This document shows, piece after piece, positions 40,901-52,900 of a DNA stretch of 64,000 nucleotides; the stretch's first letter is position 1; every line of letters starts with the position of its first letter. Location of the stretch: positions 1 through 64,000 of the forward strand of contig NZ_JAAGUY010000008.1 of NCBI RefSeq assembly GCF_010868145.1. The letters are read 5' to 3'. The position numbers and the translations under genes are program-made. The notes under the pieces were generated by a model. That model ran no database searches and was not told the DNA's origin. It saw only the letters and a program-made list of their open reading frames with translations. Source of the DNA: Nocardia cyriacigeorgica. Lineage in GTDB: Bacteria; Actinomycetota; Actinomycetes; Mycobacteriales; Mycobacteriaceae.

Positions 40901-43900
40901 CCTCGAACCTGGAGAAAACGGAGATGGCGCTTGGTGTGGGCGGCTGCGACCGTATCGAACCAAGGCCCGGGATTCTGCACCGGAATCTTGTGCGCATTTC
41001 GGCTCGAGTATGCGAAAACGTCCTCGGTGATCGAATCGACGATTGTCCTGTCCTCGCCCCGCACCATGGTTCCCACAATGCGTCGAACAGGATCCAGATA
41101 GCGTCTGCGGAGCTCGGCGAGCGGGAGATGAGGCGCGGTCGGTGCTGTGGGGGTACCTGGATGTGGGGCCGACTGTGACGGGTTGTCGCGGACGTCGGGA
41201 TGGTCACCTTTGGCAGGGGCATCCCGCTCCTGCGGGTGATCACCGCGCGACGGTTCACCCTCATTGTTGTTGTCGGGTGGGCCTTTGACTGTGACGTTGC
41301 GTGGTGGGGGTTGGTTGGGGTCGTAGGGGTGGAGGTTGGTGAGGTTGTCGTGTTCGTTGGTTGTGAGTTCGGCGATGTAGATCTTTTCGATGTCGTCGGG
41401 GTAGGGCAGTTCGTATTCTTCGTGCCTACGGATGCGGGTGCTGGTGTGGGTGCGGATGGGTGTGCCGGCGCGGGAGCGGGTGCGGGTGCGGGTGTGGGTG
41501 TGTTCGGGGGTGCGGATGCGGACGCGGGGGATGCGGTCGGGGTCGTCGTGGTCTTCTTCGAGGACGCCTTGGGGGCGTTTGATGTTGGTGTCGGCGATGA
41601 GGAGGTTTCCGTTGCCGATGTTGGTGGCGACGGCGGTGTGCATTTTCTTCTTTTTGCCGTAGTCGAAGAGGAATACGGTGGTGTCGACGGGGCTGTTCTT
41701 GTCAGCGATGGTGTCGAGGTAGGCGGTGATGGCGGCTTTGGGGTCGCCGTTGTGGGGGAGTTCGACGAGTTGGGTGGCGATGAATCTTGCGAGGTGTTTC
41801 GGTTTGTTGTGTCCTCGTTTGAGTTTGGTGCCGTTCTCGAGGCCGAATGCCCATGTTGCTTGGGTGGTTTGGTTGATGCAGTCGAGGACGGTGCGGGCTT
41901 TGTGGCGGCCGAAGAGGCGTTGCAGGACTGTCCAAGCCCCGACGGCGCCGAAGCCTGCGGCGAGAGCTGTGCCCGTTGGCGCCTGCCCCAAAAGCGCGAG
42001 CGCACCCCCACCGGCTCCGACACCGAGAGCCACCCCGGCCTGCCCCGTCATGCGGCGCAGGGACTGTACTTGTCCCAGCACATCGTCAGGGGTCCTCGTG
42101 CGGGCATAGGTGGCGATGGGAATTCCGGTCGAACTGATGGCGATCCAGCCGCCGGCATAGATCGTCGTCGCGAGCACGGGATCGGTGGCAAACGCCTCCG
42201 CGATACCGGTCGCGGCTATACCAGCCGCCCTGATGGCGATCGTTGACTTTATGCGGACGTTGTTCAGCCATTTGGTGGGGACGAAGATCCCCAAGATCCC
42301 ACCTGCGGGGATGACCAACAACGCTCCGGTGATTTCTGCCACCGACATGCCCGAATTGGCGAGTAGCGACGTGATCACCGTGAACTGCATGCCCGTGTAG
42401 ACGTTGGTGATCGCGTGGGCGTTGTTGATGTGTCGCAGCAGGTCGTTGCCGTAGATCGCACGCCCGCCCTCGACGACCGAACCGCGCATCCGTTCCCCGA
42501 ACTTGCCCTTCTTCGGCTCGGTCGGGAGGTCCGGTATTTTCGACGACGTTGCCACGTTGACGAGTTTGGCCCCGAGCTCGATGGCCGGCGCCATCCACAT
42601 CCCGGCAGCAACGATCCCTGCGGCCGCCCCTCGCCCGAACAACCGGGGGACGTTCTGGTTGAGCGTGTTGAACCGAGTGAGCCCGCTTTGCGCATCGCCG
42701 GCCATGAAGTTGTTCACTTTGTCGGCACTGCTTGTGAACAGGGTGGCGGCACCCGCTCCTACGATTGTGGTTGCGATGAGAATGGGGACGGTGTAAGGCG
42801 TTCCCGTCGCGAGCGCGGTGAGCGCGATGGCCGCTGTGCCCGCCTGCACTACGCCGGTGTATTTCATCACCTTATTGGGCTGGATATGGTCGGCCATATA
42901 TCCGCCGAGCGGTGAGAGGATCATGCTGGACCCGTTCACCACCAACCCAACGGCGCCAGCTACGGCGGGTCCTGCCTCCTGCATCCACCACAGGGCCATG
43001 GCCCCGTTCATGATCTCGGCGCCGATGGAGTCGAGGCCCGTGGAGCCGAGTCGAATACCGAAGTTGCGGTCGGTGCGAATCAACTTCGACAGCGAGGTGA
43101 TCTTCTCGCCGCTGGCCGGCGCGATGGGGGAGCCAGTCGTTGCGGTGGCCGGCTCGGATGGGGCGGCCGGGGGTACGGCTGCCTCGTGAGGGGTGAGTGA
43201 ATTCGGTGTGGTGGCGCCCGGTGTTGTCTCGGAACCATCGTTGGGCTGCCCGGCAGCCGCTGATGCCGAGTGAGATGCGGGTCCGATCGGTTCGGCAGCG
43301 GGTCTGTCAACGTGCTTCTCGGGATCGCCGTGTGGTTGTGGATCAGGGAAGTCGTCGTTGAAGCGGTTGAAGACGAACGGATTGTTTCCATCGGGGCCGA
43401 CCACGTGGCCGGGCCTGCCGACAAGGGTGTGACGTTCGCGAGCGAACGGGTTGTCTTCAGAACTCGCCCGGTCGTGGAAGGACACAACTGGGCTCGTGGG
43501 CTGTCCGCCGTCCCCGGTCGGCTCCGGGTTCTCGACTGTGAACCGGGCCGTCGGGCCACCTGCGATGAGCCGGTGGCCGGGGGTGGCCTGGCCGGCTACA
43601 TCGTTGCTCCGCTGAGATGCTGGCCCGCTCGCCTGGGTAGCACGAGTACCAGCCGGTTCGTAGGCCGGCTGAGGCGACAGATTCGCTGGTTCAGAGGTGA
43701 TTACGTGGTCGGCGGGGACGCTCATATAGCGCACTCTCGCCGTGTAATTCAGTTGCGAATAGGGAGGCCAGTCCCACGTTTCGTTGCTTTGTGGATCCCA
43801 CCAGACCGGGCCGGCCGCACCCGGCGGATACACGACCAGCATGACGTGGGCACCATCGATTACCGGCTGATGATCTGGGGTGTAGCGTTTTTCATCAGTG

Positions 43901-46900
43901 TCCGGATAAGTCGCGTGCCACATCAGCCGGACGACTGCCGCGGAGCCGGGCCCCATTGCGGACACCTCGTCGTCGATGACGTCGAACTCGCCCCCTGGGC
44001 GCGTGGCTCCGGTCGACTCATGCCAATCCAGCCGCAGCCAGTCGGCGAGGCGCTGGACACCATCGCGCTCGCCCGTCAGCTGCAGGATGCCATTATCGTC
44101 CCAGAGCAGCCACCGCGGCAACGCGACCTGCGGATCGCCGAAGAAGGAAGCCAACCCGGCCGCGACGCAGTCCACACAGTTGGTGGCCCGGCCGAACACA
44201 CCGGTGCCACCGTCGTTGATCAGCCGGCCATAGGGGTTGGTGCGGGGATCGGCGCCGACCAGATACCGATCGCCATCCCGCAACGCATTCTGCACCGCCC
44301 GCTGATGGTCGATGGTTTCGAGTCGACCGAGGTAGTAGGGACCGATCCGGCGACTCCGGCCCAGCATGCCGAATTGCGAGGAGGTGTTCGCGGCGGTGAT
44401 GGCATCGCCGATCGTGGCCAGGTCGGTGTAACTCAACGCGAAAGGATCGGGCTCGCCCGAATTACTCGAAGGCAGCCCCAGCTGAATACGAAGTTCGATG
44501 ACGTTGGTCGCCCAATCACCGGCTGCTGACCACGTACCCGGTCCGGCAAACATCACTCCCTCGACGACATGCACATGTGCCGACTCCGGGTCGTCGGTGA
44601 GGAGGACATCAACGAGCAGGGTGTCGCCGTACGGCAGCACCGGAGAGGTGTTGATGGATTCATCAATATTCTGCTGGATGCGGTCCACCAGCGCGGAGGG
44701 ATCACCGTGTGCGAGCGCGCCGGGAGTGACGTAGGCGAAGATCGTCAGCACGGTTACCGACGACGCCCCGATCGAGAAGGTGTCGATCTCGAATGCTGGG
44801 ACCGAAGTCCGGGTAGGCACATACCCATTGCCGTAGTCGATCCACACAGGGGTGGGGGCATCGCCATCAGGTAGCTGGTCCCCGATGTCCGCACGGAGCG
44901 CGGCTGGGCCCGCCGCCGCAGGGTGGCCGTATCCGAACGCATGTGCGTCCGGGGTGGTATCGGCGGCAAAGCCGAAGGTGAGGCCTGGCTGCTGTTTACG
45001 GGGGTGCGGTGCCCGGGCGAGAGGTTGATCGAGCTGGGGGTTGTCGTCGACGACGTTGGGTGGGTCGAACCTGAGCGGGGGGCCGCCGCCTGGTCGCAGG
45101 TTGCCGGGATCGGCGGGCCTGCGCTGCCCGCTGCCCGTGCGTTCGGGCGCAGGCGGTGGCGGTGCCGATTCCGCTCGGCCGTCTGTGGTCAGCCGCTCAT
45201 GGAGCCGGCGATAGGCACCCGAGTCGTGTTCCTTGTTCGTTGGCTCGGCTGTCCGCCATGCCAATTCGGTTTCGAGTGCGTGCAGTTCCTCGGTCCAGAG
45301 TTCGGCGACCTGTGGGTCGTCGGTTTCGGTGATTCGTTGTTCGACGGTGGTGATGCCACGGCGGATGTCGGAGAGGGTCAGCTTCTCACCCATGAGCAGG
45401 TCGCCGCTCATTTGTCCGTGGCGGTAGATGACGGGTTCGCCGTATTTCTGGTCCAGGAATGGTTTCTGGACGGTGTAGTGGCTGAGGCCATATCCGATGA
45501 ATACGTCTACGCCCTGCGCATTCCACCGCTCGATCTCGCCCATGATGACCAGTTCGCGTGTATTGACTTCGAAACGCGCAGTTTCTCTTATTGGATTACC
45601 GGTCAGGTTGGGATTGTAGACATGCACGGCTTTTCTTGTTATATCGAAGGGTTCACCGAGATGTTTTTGGTACCAGCGCAACAGGTTGTCGTACGTCAGC
45701 TGTTGTGGGCCGTTCGCCTTCGGCCACATGCTGGTTTCGCGCAGCGCTGCTTCCCGCCGCGCCAGCGCGGATCTGATGTGCGAGAGTGTTTCCTCGTCGT
45801 CGCGGAGTTCCGCCAGCGCATCATCTTCTGGTCGATCCCTGTCCACTTGCGTCTTTTTATCTTGAATATGCCGCACTACGGCCAGGAGATTACGAACGTG
45901 GTGCAGCTCTTCCTGATCGGCATCCTGCGCGGCAATAGCAAAACTTACCGACTGGATGTCGGCTGATTTGCTTTGTATGCCGTGGTGTTGACCAAGGAAC
46001 CTGGTGTGCCACCAGTCGCCGCTGCGAATAGCTTCGTCGAAATCTATCCCGCGTACCGCGTCGTTGGAGATTTCGCCGCCCTCGTGGAGGACGATGCGCT
46101 TGCGTCCGGAAGTTTCTGCTATGAATACTTCGGCTGCGCGGCGTATGGCTGGGAACTGTTCATTTGTCGGTAGCTTGGTGTGCTGCTGTGCGCTGTACCA
46201 TATTTGACGGCCATTGGGGGTGGTGTATCTGGCAATTCGCGCTGTATGGCCGAACTGTCCTTCCATCTTTTTTTCCAGCTCATCGCTCGACGGCCTGAGT
46301 TCGTTGAACCTTTGTGCGTCGGCATCGCTGAGCTGGGGAATTGTATGGGATTCCCGTTGGGGCAGTGTGGCGGTCGAGTCGTCTGGTATATCGGCGGGCG
46401 GTCGGCCTTTGACCTTGCCCTTGCGTGGTTCAGGTTGGTCGGGTTGGAAGGGGTGCGGTGCTTCCGGCTCATTGCCGTCGAGAGTTATGTCGGCCAGTTT
46501 CTGGCGTGCGTCGGTGTCCTGGGTCTGGTCGTGTGGTGCGTCGGTGGCGGGGCTTGTGTCGAAGCGGACGGTCAGGAAGCGGGGGCGGTAGACGCTGACG
46601 TCGTTGAGAACAATCGTGCGGGGATTCTTCGCGTTCCAGGTTTCGGGCACCGCCCAGTTGACGTTGTACGACACAACAAGCCCACCCTGGCCACGATCCA
46701 GATGTGGATGTGCGAGCGCGTTGTAGGTGTAAATGCCTGCGTCGTTATATGTTCCGTGTATTCCAGTCTCGGGTGTTGTGTAGAGCACCGTCTTGTCTAC
46801 GAACGGCCCGAACGGCGTTGGCGCGGCGTACGCGACGATATCGGCACTATAGATTTGGGTCGCGTCATTGGTGACGAGAAGGTACCGGTCAGCGTGGTGG

Positions 46901-49900
46901 ACAACGCTGAACTCGTTGGCCATTCCGGTCATCAGATCGACGGCGGCACGCTCGTCGGCGCTCCACTCGTTGTCGCCGGTGTAGTACTCCCAATTCCCCC
47001 TCAGGCTCTCACCCGCGACCCGGGCAATGCGCAGGGACCGCTGGCCACCGCCATGGTCGTGCGCGCCGTAAACGTAGGTGTACCCGTCGGTACGGCAGAG
47101 GGCCGACCCCCATGACACGCCCCATGCCGTTTCGCGCACGGTGACGTCGATGGGCTGGGCCGGGTCCGCCGCGTCGAACCGTGCGATGACCAGCCCGTCG
47201 GATTTCTTGTCGCCACGAAGCTTGCCCGGCCGGTAGCGTCGATAGGCGATCTCGACGAATTCACCGGCTACGACGGCATCACCGGCCCAGTAGACGGTGG
47301 GGCCGTCGTCGGTGGGTGGCTCGAGCACCGCCAGCGGCGTGTCCGCGGTGCCGCCGTGGACGGTGGTGAACCGTTCTCCGTCCTGGATCACCAGACTGTT
47401 GCGGACGAACGGCGTTTGGCCACCATGTTGACGCACGTTCGCTCGGGATCCGTCGGGGTTCACGGTGCCGAGGAAGGTATCGGAGAAGATCCACAGGGTG
47501 CGGCCGTCGGGCAGTTGCACCGAGTACGTGCTGTCCGCGCCGGTCCAGGTGAGCTTACTGGAGTTGTCGTTGCCGTATGCGGTGAACAACTCCGTGAGCT
47601 CATCACGATCCACCGAGACGATGGCGGGTACCCGCGAGGGCGGACTACTCGATGGCGAGATGTCACCATTCGCCGGGTGTTGCGTCCGTGAATCGCGTGC
47701 GTCGGGAGCTTGCGGCGTCTGTTCGGATCGGCCGGGGTTCTCGTTCTGCGCAGGTCCAGTCGGCGGATCGTGCGACGCCCCGGAGAAACGGGCGGTGCCA
47801 CCACCGTCCATGTTCCACTCTGCCAAGCGTTCTACGCGGCGTTGTCCGCGGGTGGGCTCGGGCCCTCTGTTCCAGGGGCTGCCACTGCCGTCGATCCGCT
47901 CATCGGGATCGGGCACGCCCATGGTCCCGATCAGGGCTGCGGTGCGGGGTTTCGGCAGCTCGGTATCGGCAGGTGCCGGGGCCGGTTCTGCGGCGGAATC
48001 CGAACCACTCGCGGGCTGCTGCTCGGCCCGACTCGCGGGTGGGGTGGGATCGTCGGTAGCGGGATCAGCCGCGGGTTCCAGCTCGGTTTTGTCCGGACCG
48101 ATCTGCCGTTTCCGCCAGCGGCCCGGGTCGCGTTGATCGTAGGACTCGTAGACGGTGATGGTCTCGCCGGAGAACCGCGCCATCATCGCGGCGTCGATCA
48201 TGTTCCGCACACGAACGAACTCCGCGCTCATCAGGGGAAATGAATCGTAGATGAGGTAGACGGCGACGGTGCCATTGTGAACGCGATATCGCACGGCCAA
48301 TTCCACGGGGCCATCGGTCGTGTCGATCCGCACGATCCGGGCGTAATCGGCGTCCGCGCCCGCACTGATCTCGTCCGCGATACGGTTGTGATTCGCCTCC
48401 GTTGCTTCCACCGCGCGCAAAGTGAGTGAACCGGCCCCGGCAGCGGGTTCGATGGCGGTGACCAGTCCCGCCAAACCCGCCAGCGCGGGGTCCGTCATCC
48501 CCAACGACCCCAGGTGCCGGTCGACCACCACCGAACTCGCGTGCTCTTCAGTCGAACTCGTCGGCTGTTCCGGGTGGTGATGCTCGAAGGGGACCGTGCC
48601 CGGTGGTGCGGGTTCGACCGCATCGCTCGCCGTGGTGGCTTCCACCCGTGCTTCGCGCTCGAGCTGCCGCATGAAGTCGGCGTTCCCTGCGGCTGCGCCG
48701 GTTCTCGTCGAGGGGCGTGCTGGTGCGTTGGCGTCCGCGCCGGTGTCGAAGCGGACGGTCAGGAAGCGGGGGCGGTAGAGGCTGACGTCGTCGAGGACAA
48801 GCTCGGGGCGACGCCCCGCGGGCCAGTCGGCGGGTACCGCCCAGTTGACGTTGTAGGAAACGACAAGTCCGCCGGGGCCACGATCCAGCTGCGGGTGTGC
48901 GAGGGCGTTGTAGGTGTAAACGCCTGCGTCGCCATATGTTCCGTATAGGCCGGTCTCGGGCGTGGTGTAGAGCACCGTCTTGTCCACGAACGGCCCGAAC
49001 GGCGTCGGCGCGGCGTACGCGACGATATCGGCACTGTAGATCTGGGTCGCGTCATTGGTGACGAGCAAGTACCGGTCACCGTAGCGGACAACGCTGAACT
49101 CGTTGGCCATTCCGGTCATCAGATCCACTGCGGCACGCTCGTCGGCGCTCCACACGTTGTCGCCCGTGTAGTACTCCCAATCGCCCCTCAGACTGTCACC
49201 CGTGACACGGGCGATACGCAGCGACCGATGGCCACCGCCATGGTCGTGTGCTCCGTAAATGTAGGTGTAGCCGTCGGCACGGCAGAGGGCCGACGCCCAT
49301 GACACGCCCCATGACGATTCCCGCACGGTGACATCGACGGGCAGGGCCGGGTCCGCCGCGTCGAACCGTGCGATGACCAGCCCGTCGGATCTCTTGTCGC
49401 CACGAAGCTCGCTCGGCCGGTAGCGTCGATAGGCGATCTCGACGAATTCACCGGCCACCACGGCATCACCGGCCCAGTAGACGGCAGGGCCATCGTCGGT
49501 GGGTGGCTCCAGCACCGCCAACGGCGTGTCCGCGGTGCCGCCGAATTTGGTCGTGAACCGTTCTCCGTCCTGGATCACCAGACTGTTGCGGACGAACGGC
49601 GTCTGGCCACCATGCTGACGCACGTTCGCTCGGGAACCGTCGGGATTCACGGTGCCGAGGAAGGTATCGGAGAAGATCCACAGGGTGCGGCCGTCGGGCA
49701 ATTCGACTGAGAAGGTGCTGTCCGCGCCGGTCCAGGTGAGCTCGCTGGAGTTGTCGTTGCCGTATGCGGTGAACAACTCCGTGAGCCCATCACGATCCAC
49801 CGAGACGACGGCGGGTACCCGCGAGGGCGGACTACTCGATCCTGACGAACCATCATCATCGGATCGAGGTGATCGCCCTTGATCGGGCAGCTCGGGCCCT

Positions 49901-52900
49901 CGATGGAGTTCGGCCAGGTCGGCGAGGTCGCGCAGGGTTCCGTCGAACGTGTCCGCGAAATCCGTATCGAGGAACAGGATACGAAGGCTTTCCTCGCGGG
50001 TGTGCATCGAAACGATGTACTCCGCGAGAGACTCCTGCGCGTTGGACAGTGCGGAGTGAAGCCGGCTGACCGTCTGGGCAGCATCCCGCGCCGCATCGGA
50101 CTCCGGAATGCGCCGGGCGATGACGTCCAAGGCGTAGTCGAGTTCATCCAGCGAGCCGACCGCCGCCGCCGAATGACGGGTGCGGGTCAGATGGTAACGC
50201 GCGAGGGTGAGCAGATCCCGCACGTACGGCGCGGCGACCGCGGCGAACTCCGGGTCTCGGTAGTCGCGCGCCCTGGCGAACACCGCCATACCCTTGCCCA
50301 CCGATCGGTGGGCCGCGACCAAGCCGGGCTCGAAATCGGTCCCGAGCCTACTCACCAGATACCTGTCGACCTCCGCGCCCCAATTCGTGGTGATGTCACC
50401 CGCGAGGAGATGTTTCTCCAGGTCGCCGGCCTTCTGGAGGCCGAAGTCCAATGCATCCCAGAACTTCTCGGATGTGCTCGCCGGAAGCGCCGCCAGCACC
50501 CCAGCCGGCATCGTGGCCAAGTTCCCGCCACGGCGGAACTCGAAAGCCATCCACTGCAGATGCTGGGGAAAGTGGTGCAGCGCGCTCAGGACGGCATGGG
50601 GATTGTTTTCGGCCCATTCCGGCAGCGGACGACCCGACACTTCTGGCGCCGCCATCCCCACCACGTGATACACGGCGTTGGCCGTCTCGGCGAGCTCTTC
50701 CACCTCGGGGATGAGGTCGACCACCTGACGCGCGAGCTCTTCGGCGACGGCGGCGCCGGGGAACTCGCCGAGGGCCTCGGGTGCCTTCGCCATCAGATCG
50801 GCAGTGCGCTTGCGCAGCAACGCGTTCAACTGTCGCGCCGATTCGATGACCTCGTCGACCTGCGGTGGCTCGCCTCGGCGGAACCCAGCTGCATGCTGCT
50901 CGGCCGCTGCACGCAGATCCGTCATGAGCTGCCGGGCAGTTTCCGGATCCATTGCCGCGACCCAGTCCTCGAGATCCGCGAACGTCCGGGGGCTGTCCGG
51001 GGGCGGATTGTCCGAGGATGCCCATTCGGCGCCGTCGTGCGGGTTGTGGTGGTAACCCAGCCACGGCGTCTGGTTCACGAAGGTGAGCTCCGACCCGAAA
51101 TCCTTGGATCCGCGACGCTGACCACCGCTTCCGCCGCCACGGGGAGACTGTGGTTCCGTACGACCCGCCGGCGGTATCGTCCGACTCGCGGGTTGTTCCT
51201 CGCGCAAGCCCGCGCGGAGCATGGCGAATGTCTTGGAGCGCACCTGGTGGACAACACGGCGGGTGGTGGACAGTCGGCGCCACGCGGATTCATGCGGTTC
51301 GCCGTAAAGCAGCACCAGGACGCTGTACGACTGCCGTTGCGGTGACAGGTTTCCGACCACCCCAGCAAGACGCGTCAGATCGCCGTTGATCAGATCCGCG
51401 ATGTCCTGCGGCAGTCGTGAGTGCACCTCTGCTGCCAGTCGCGCGTACTCGCGGGATCCGGCCGGGGGGAGCGAATTCACCCATTCCGACAGGGCGGGTG
51501 CGGGATCGGGCTCGCTGAGCGCGACAACGAGATAGTCCTGAACGTCGGCGCGGATCACCTTGGCGGTGGCCTTGGAACTGACGTCGATCTCGGACATGGC
51601 CTGCGCCATATCCTGGCCCAACAGGTACCGCGCCTGCGCCCAGCGTTGGTGTTTGCCCGACAGGGTGCCGATGGCGTCGAGCAGGCGCCCCAGGTCACCC
51701 GCCATCGCCGTCCTGACCGGTTCCGGCAGCCGCGTCTCGATGGTGAACAGCAGCTCGAGGTATTCCGGCGAGCCGACCGGTGGGAGCTCGTCGATTCCGA
51801 GTCGGAATTCGACGATGGTGCGCGCATAGCCGTCGGGGGGAACCAGACTCGCGACCCACGACACCCGCAACGCTGTGACCACGTCCTTGGCCGCAAGCCT
51901 GCGCAGGGTCTTCATCTGCGTCTGATTCGACAGCCCCAGCGCGCGTTGGGTATCAGCATGACTCCAGCCGCGCAACACTCGCAGCTCGAGATACTCGGCC
52001 CGGTCCGATGGTAGCTCCGCGAGGACCTCGAGCAACCGTGCCAGGTCACCGCCAAGGAACGGAAGGACTTTCTCCGGCAGCCGCGCCTCGATCGCCGCTC
52101 GCAGTGCGAGGTACTCGGGGGTTTGCTTCGGCGGCAGTTGATCCACGCCGGGCCGGAACGCAGGACCACCGTCCGCGGTGGGCCGGTCCTCCGAGATGAC
52201 CTCGTCGAACGCGTCGGATTCCTCGGTGAGCGCCGGCTGGGGCACGCCGAGGGCCGCCGCCAGCGAATGGACCAGCCCGCGTACGGTGTCTTGCTCGACA
52301 AGCTCGACATAGTCCATGGGCTTGCCGAGCTGGGCCGCGGCATCCCGCGACGACAGACCATGGAGGTAACGAAGTTCGGCGATCCGCCGTCGTTCCGGGC
52401 TCAGGTCTCCTAGCGCGGCTCGGATAACCGCCCAGCCCACGCCCGCGAAAGGGTTCGTCGCCGACACCAGGTTCTCGTGCCGCTGGACAGCCGCCGCCCA
52501 CAGCCGGTCGCCGAACCGCCGCGCGCCACCAAGGACCGCGATTCTGGCCGAGTTGCCCTTCTCGACGGCCGCCGGGGCGGGTTCGCCGGTACCCAACCGG
52601 ATCCGGTCGTCGAGCGCATCCCTGTTCTGGCCGAGCGGCACCTGCTGGCGGTCGGCTGCGGATCCACCGGTGTCCTCCGCGTGCCGCCGGTGTGGCGCCG
52701 CACCGGTGAACCGGCCGTCGGTCCGCAGGAAGTCGACGAAGAAGGTGGTGCGGCCCGAATCGGCCGCGATCTTCTGCTCCAGCAAGCGCATGAAATACGT
52801 GCGGTCCCGGCCCGTTTGCCCGTCGAAATAGCGGACCGCACCGTCGTCGACGACGACGTTGAGCACGTGACTCGACGGGTTCGCGCCGTCGGCGTCACGT

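Noticed and set aside
41420..41520. Tandem GTGCGG-like repeat considered as a CRISPR or recombination hot spot
   Set aside because: Units are short and irregular, with no spacers, and they translate into a continuous in-frame segment.
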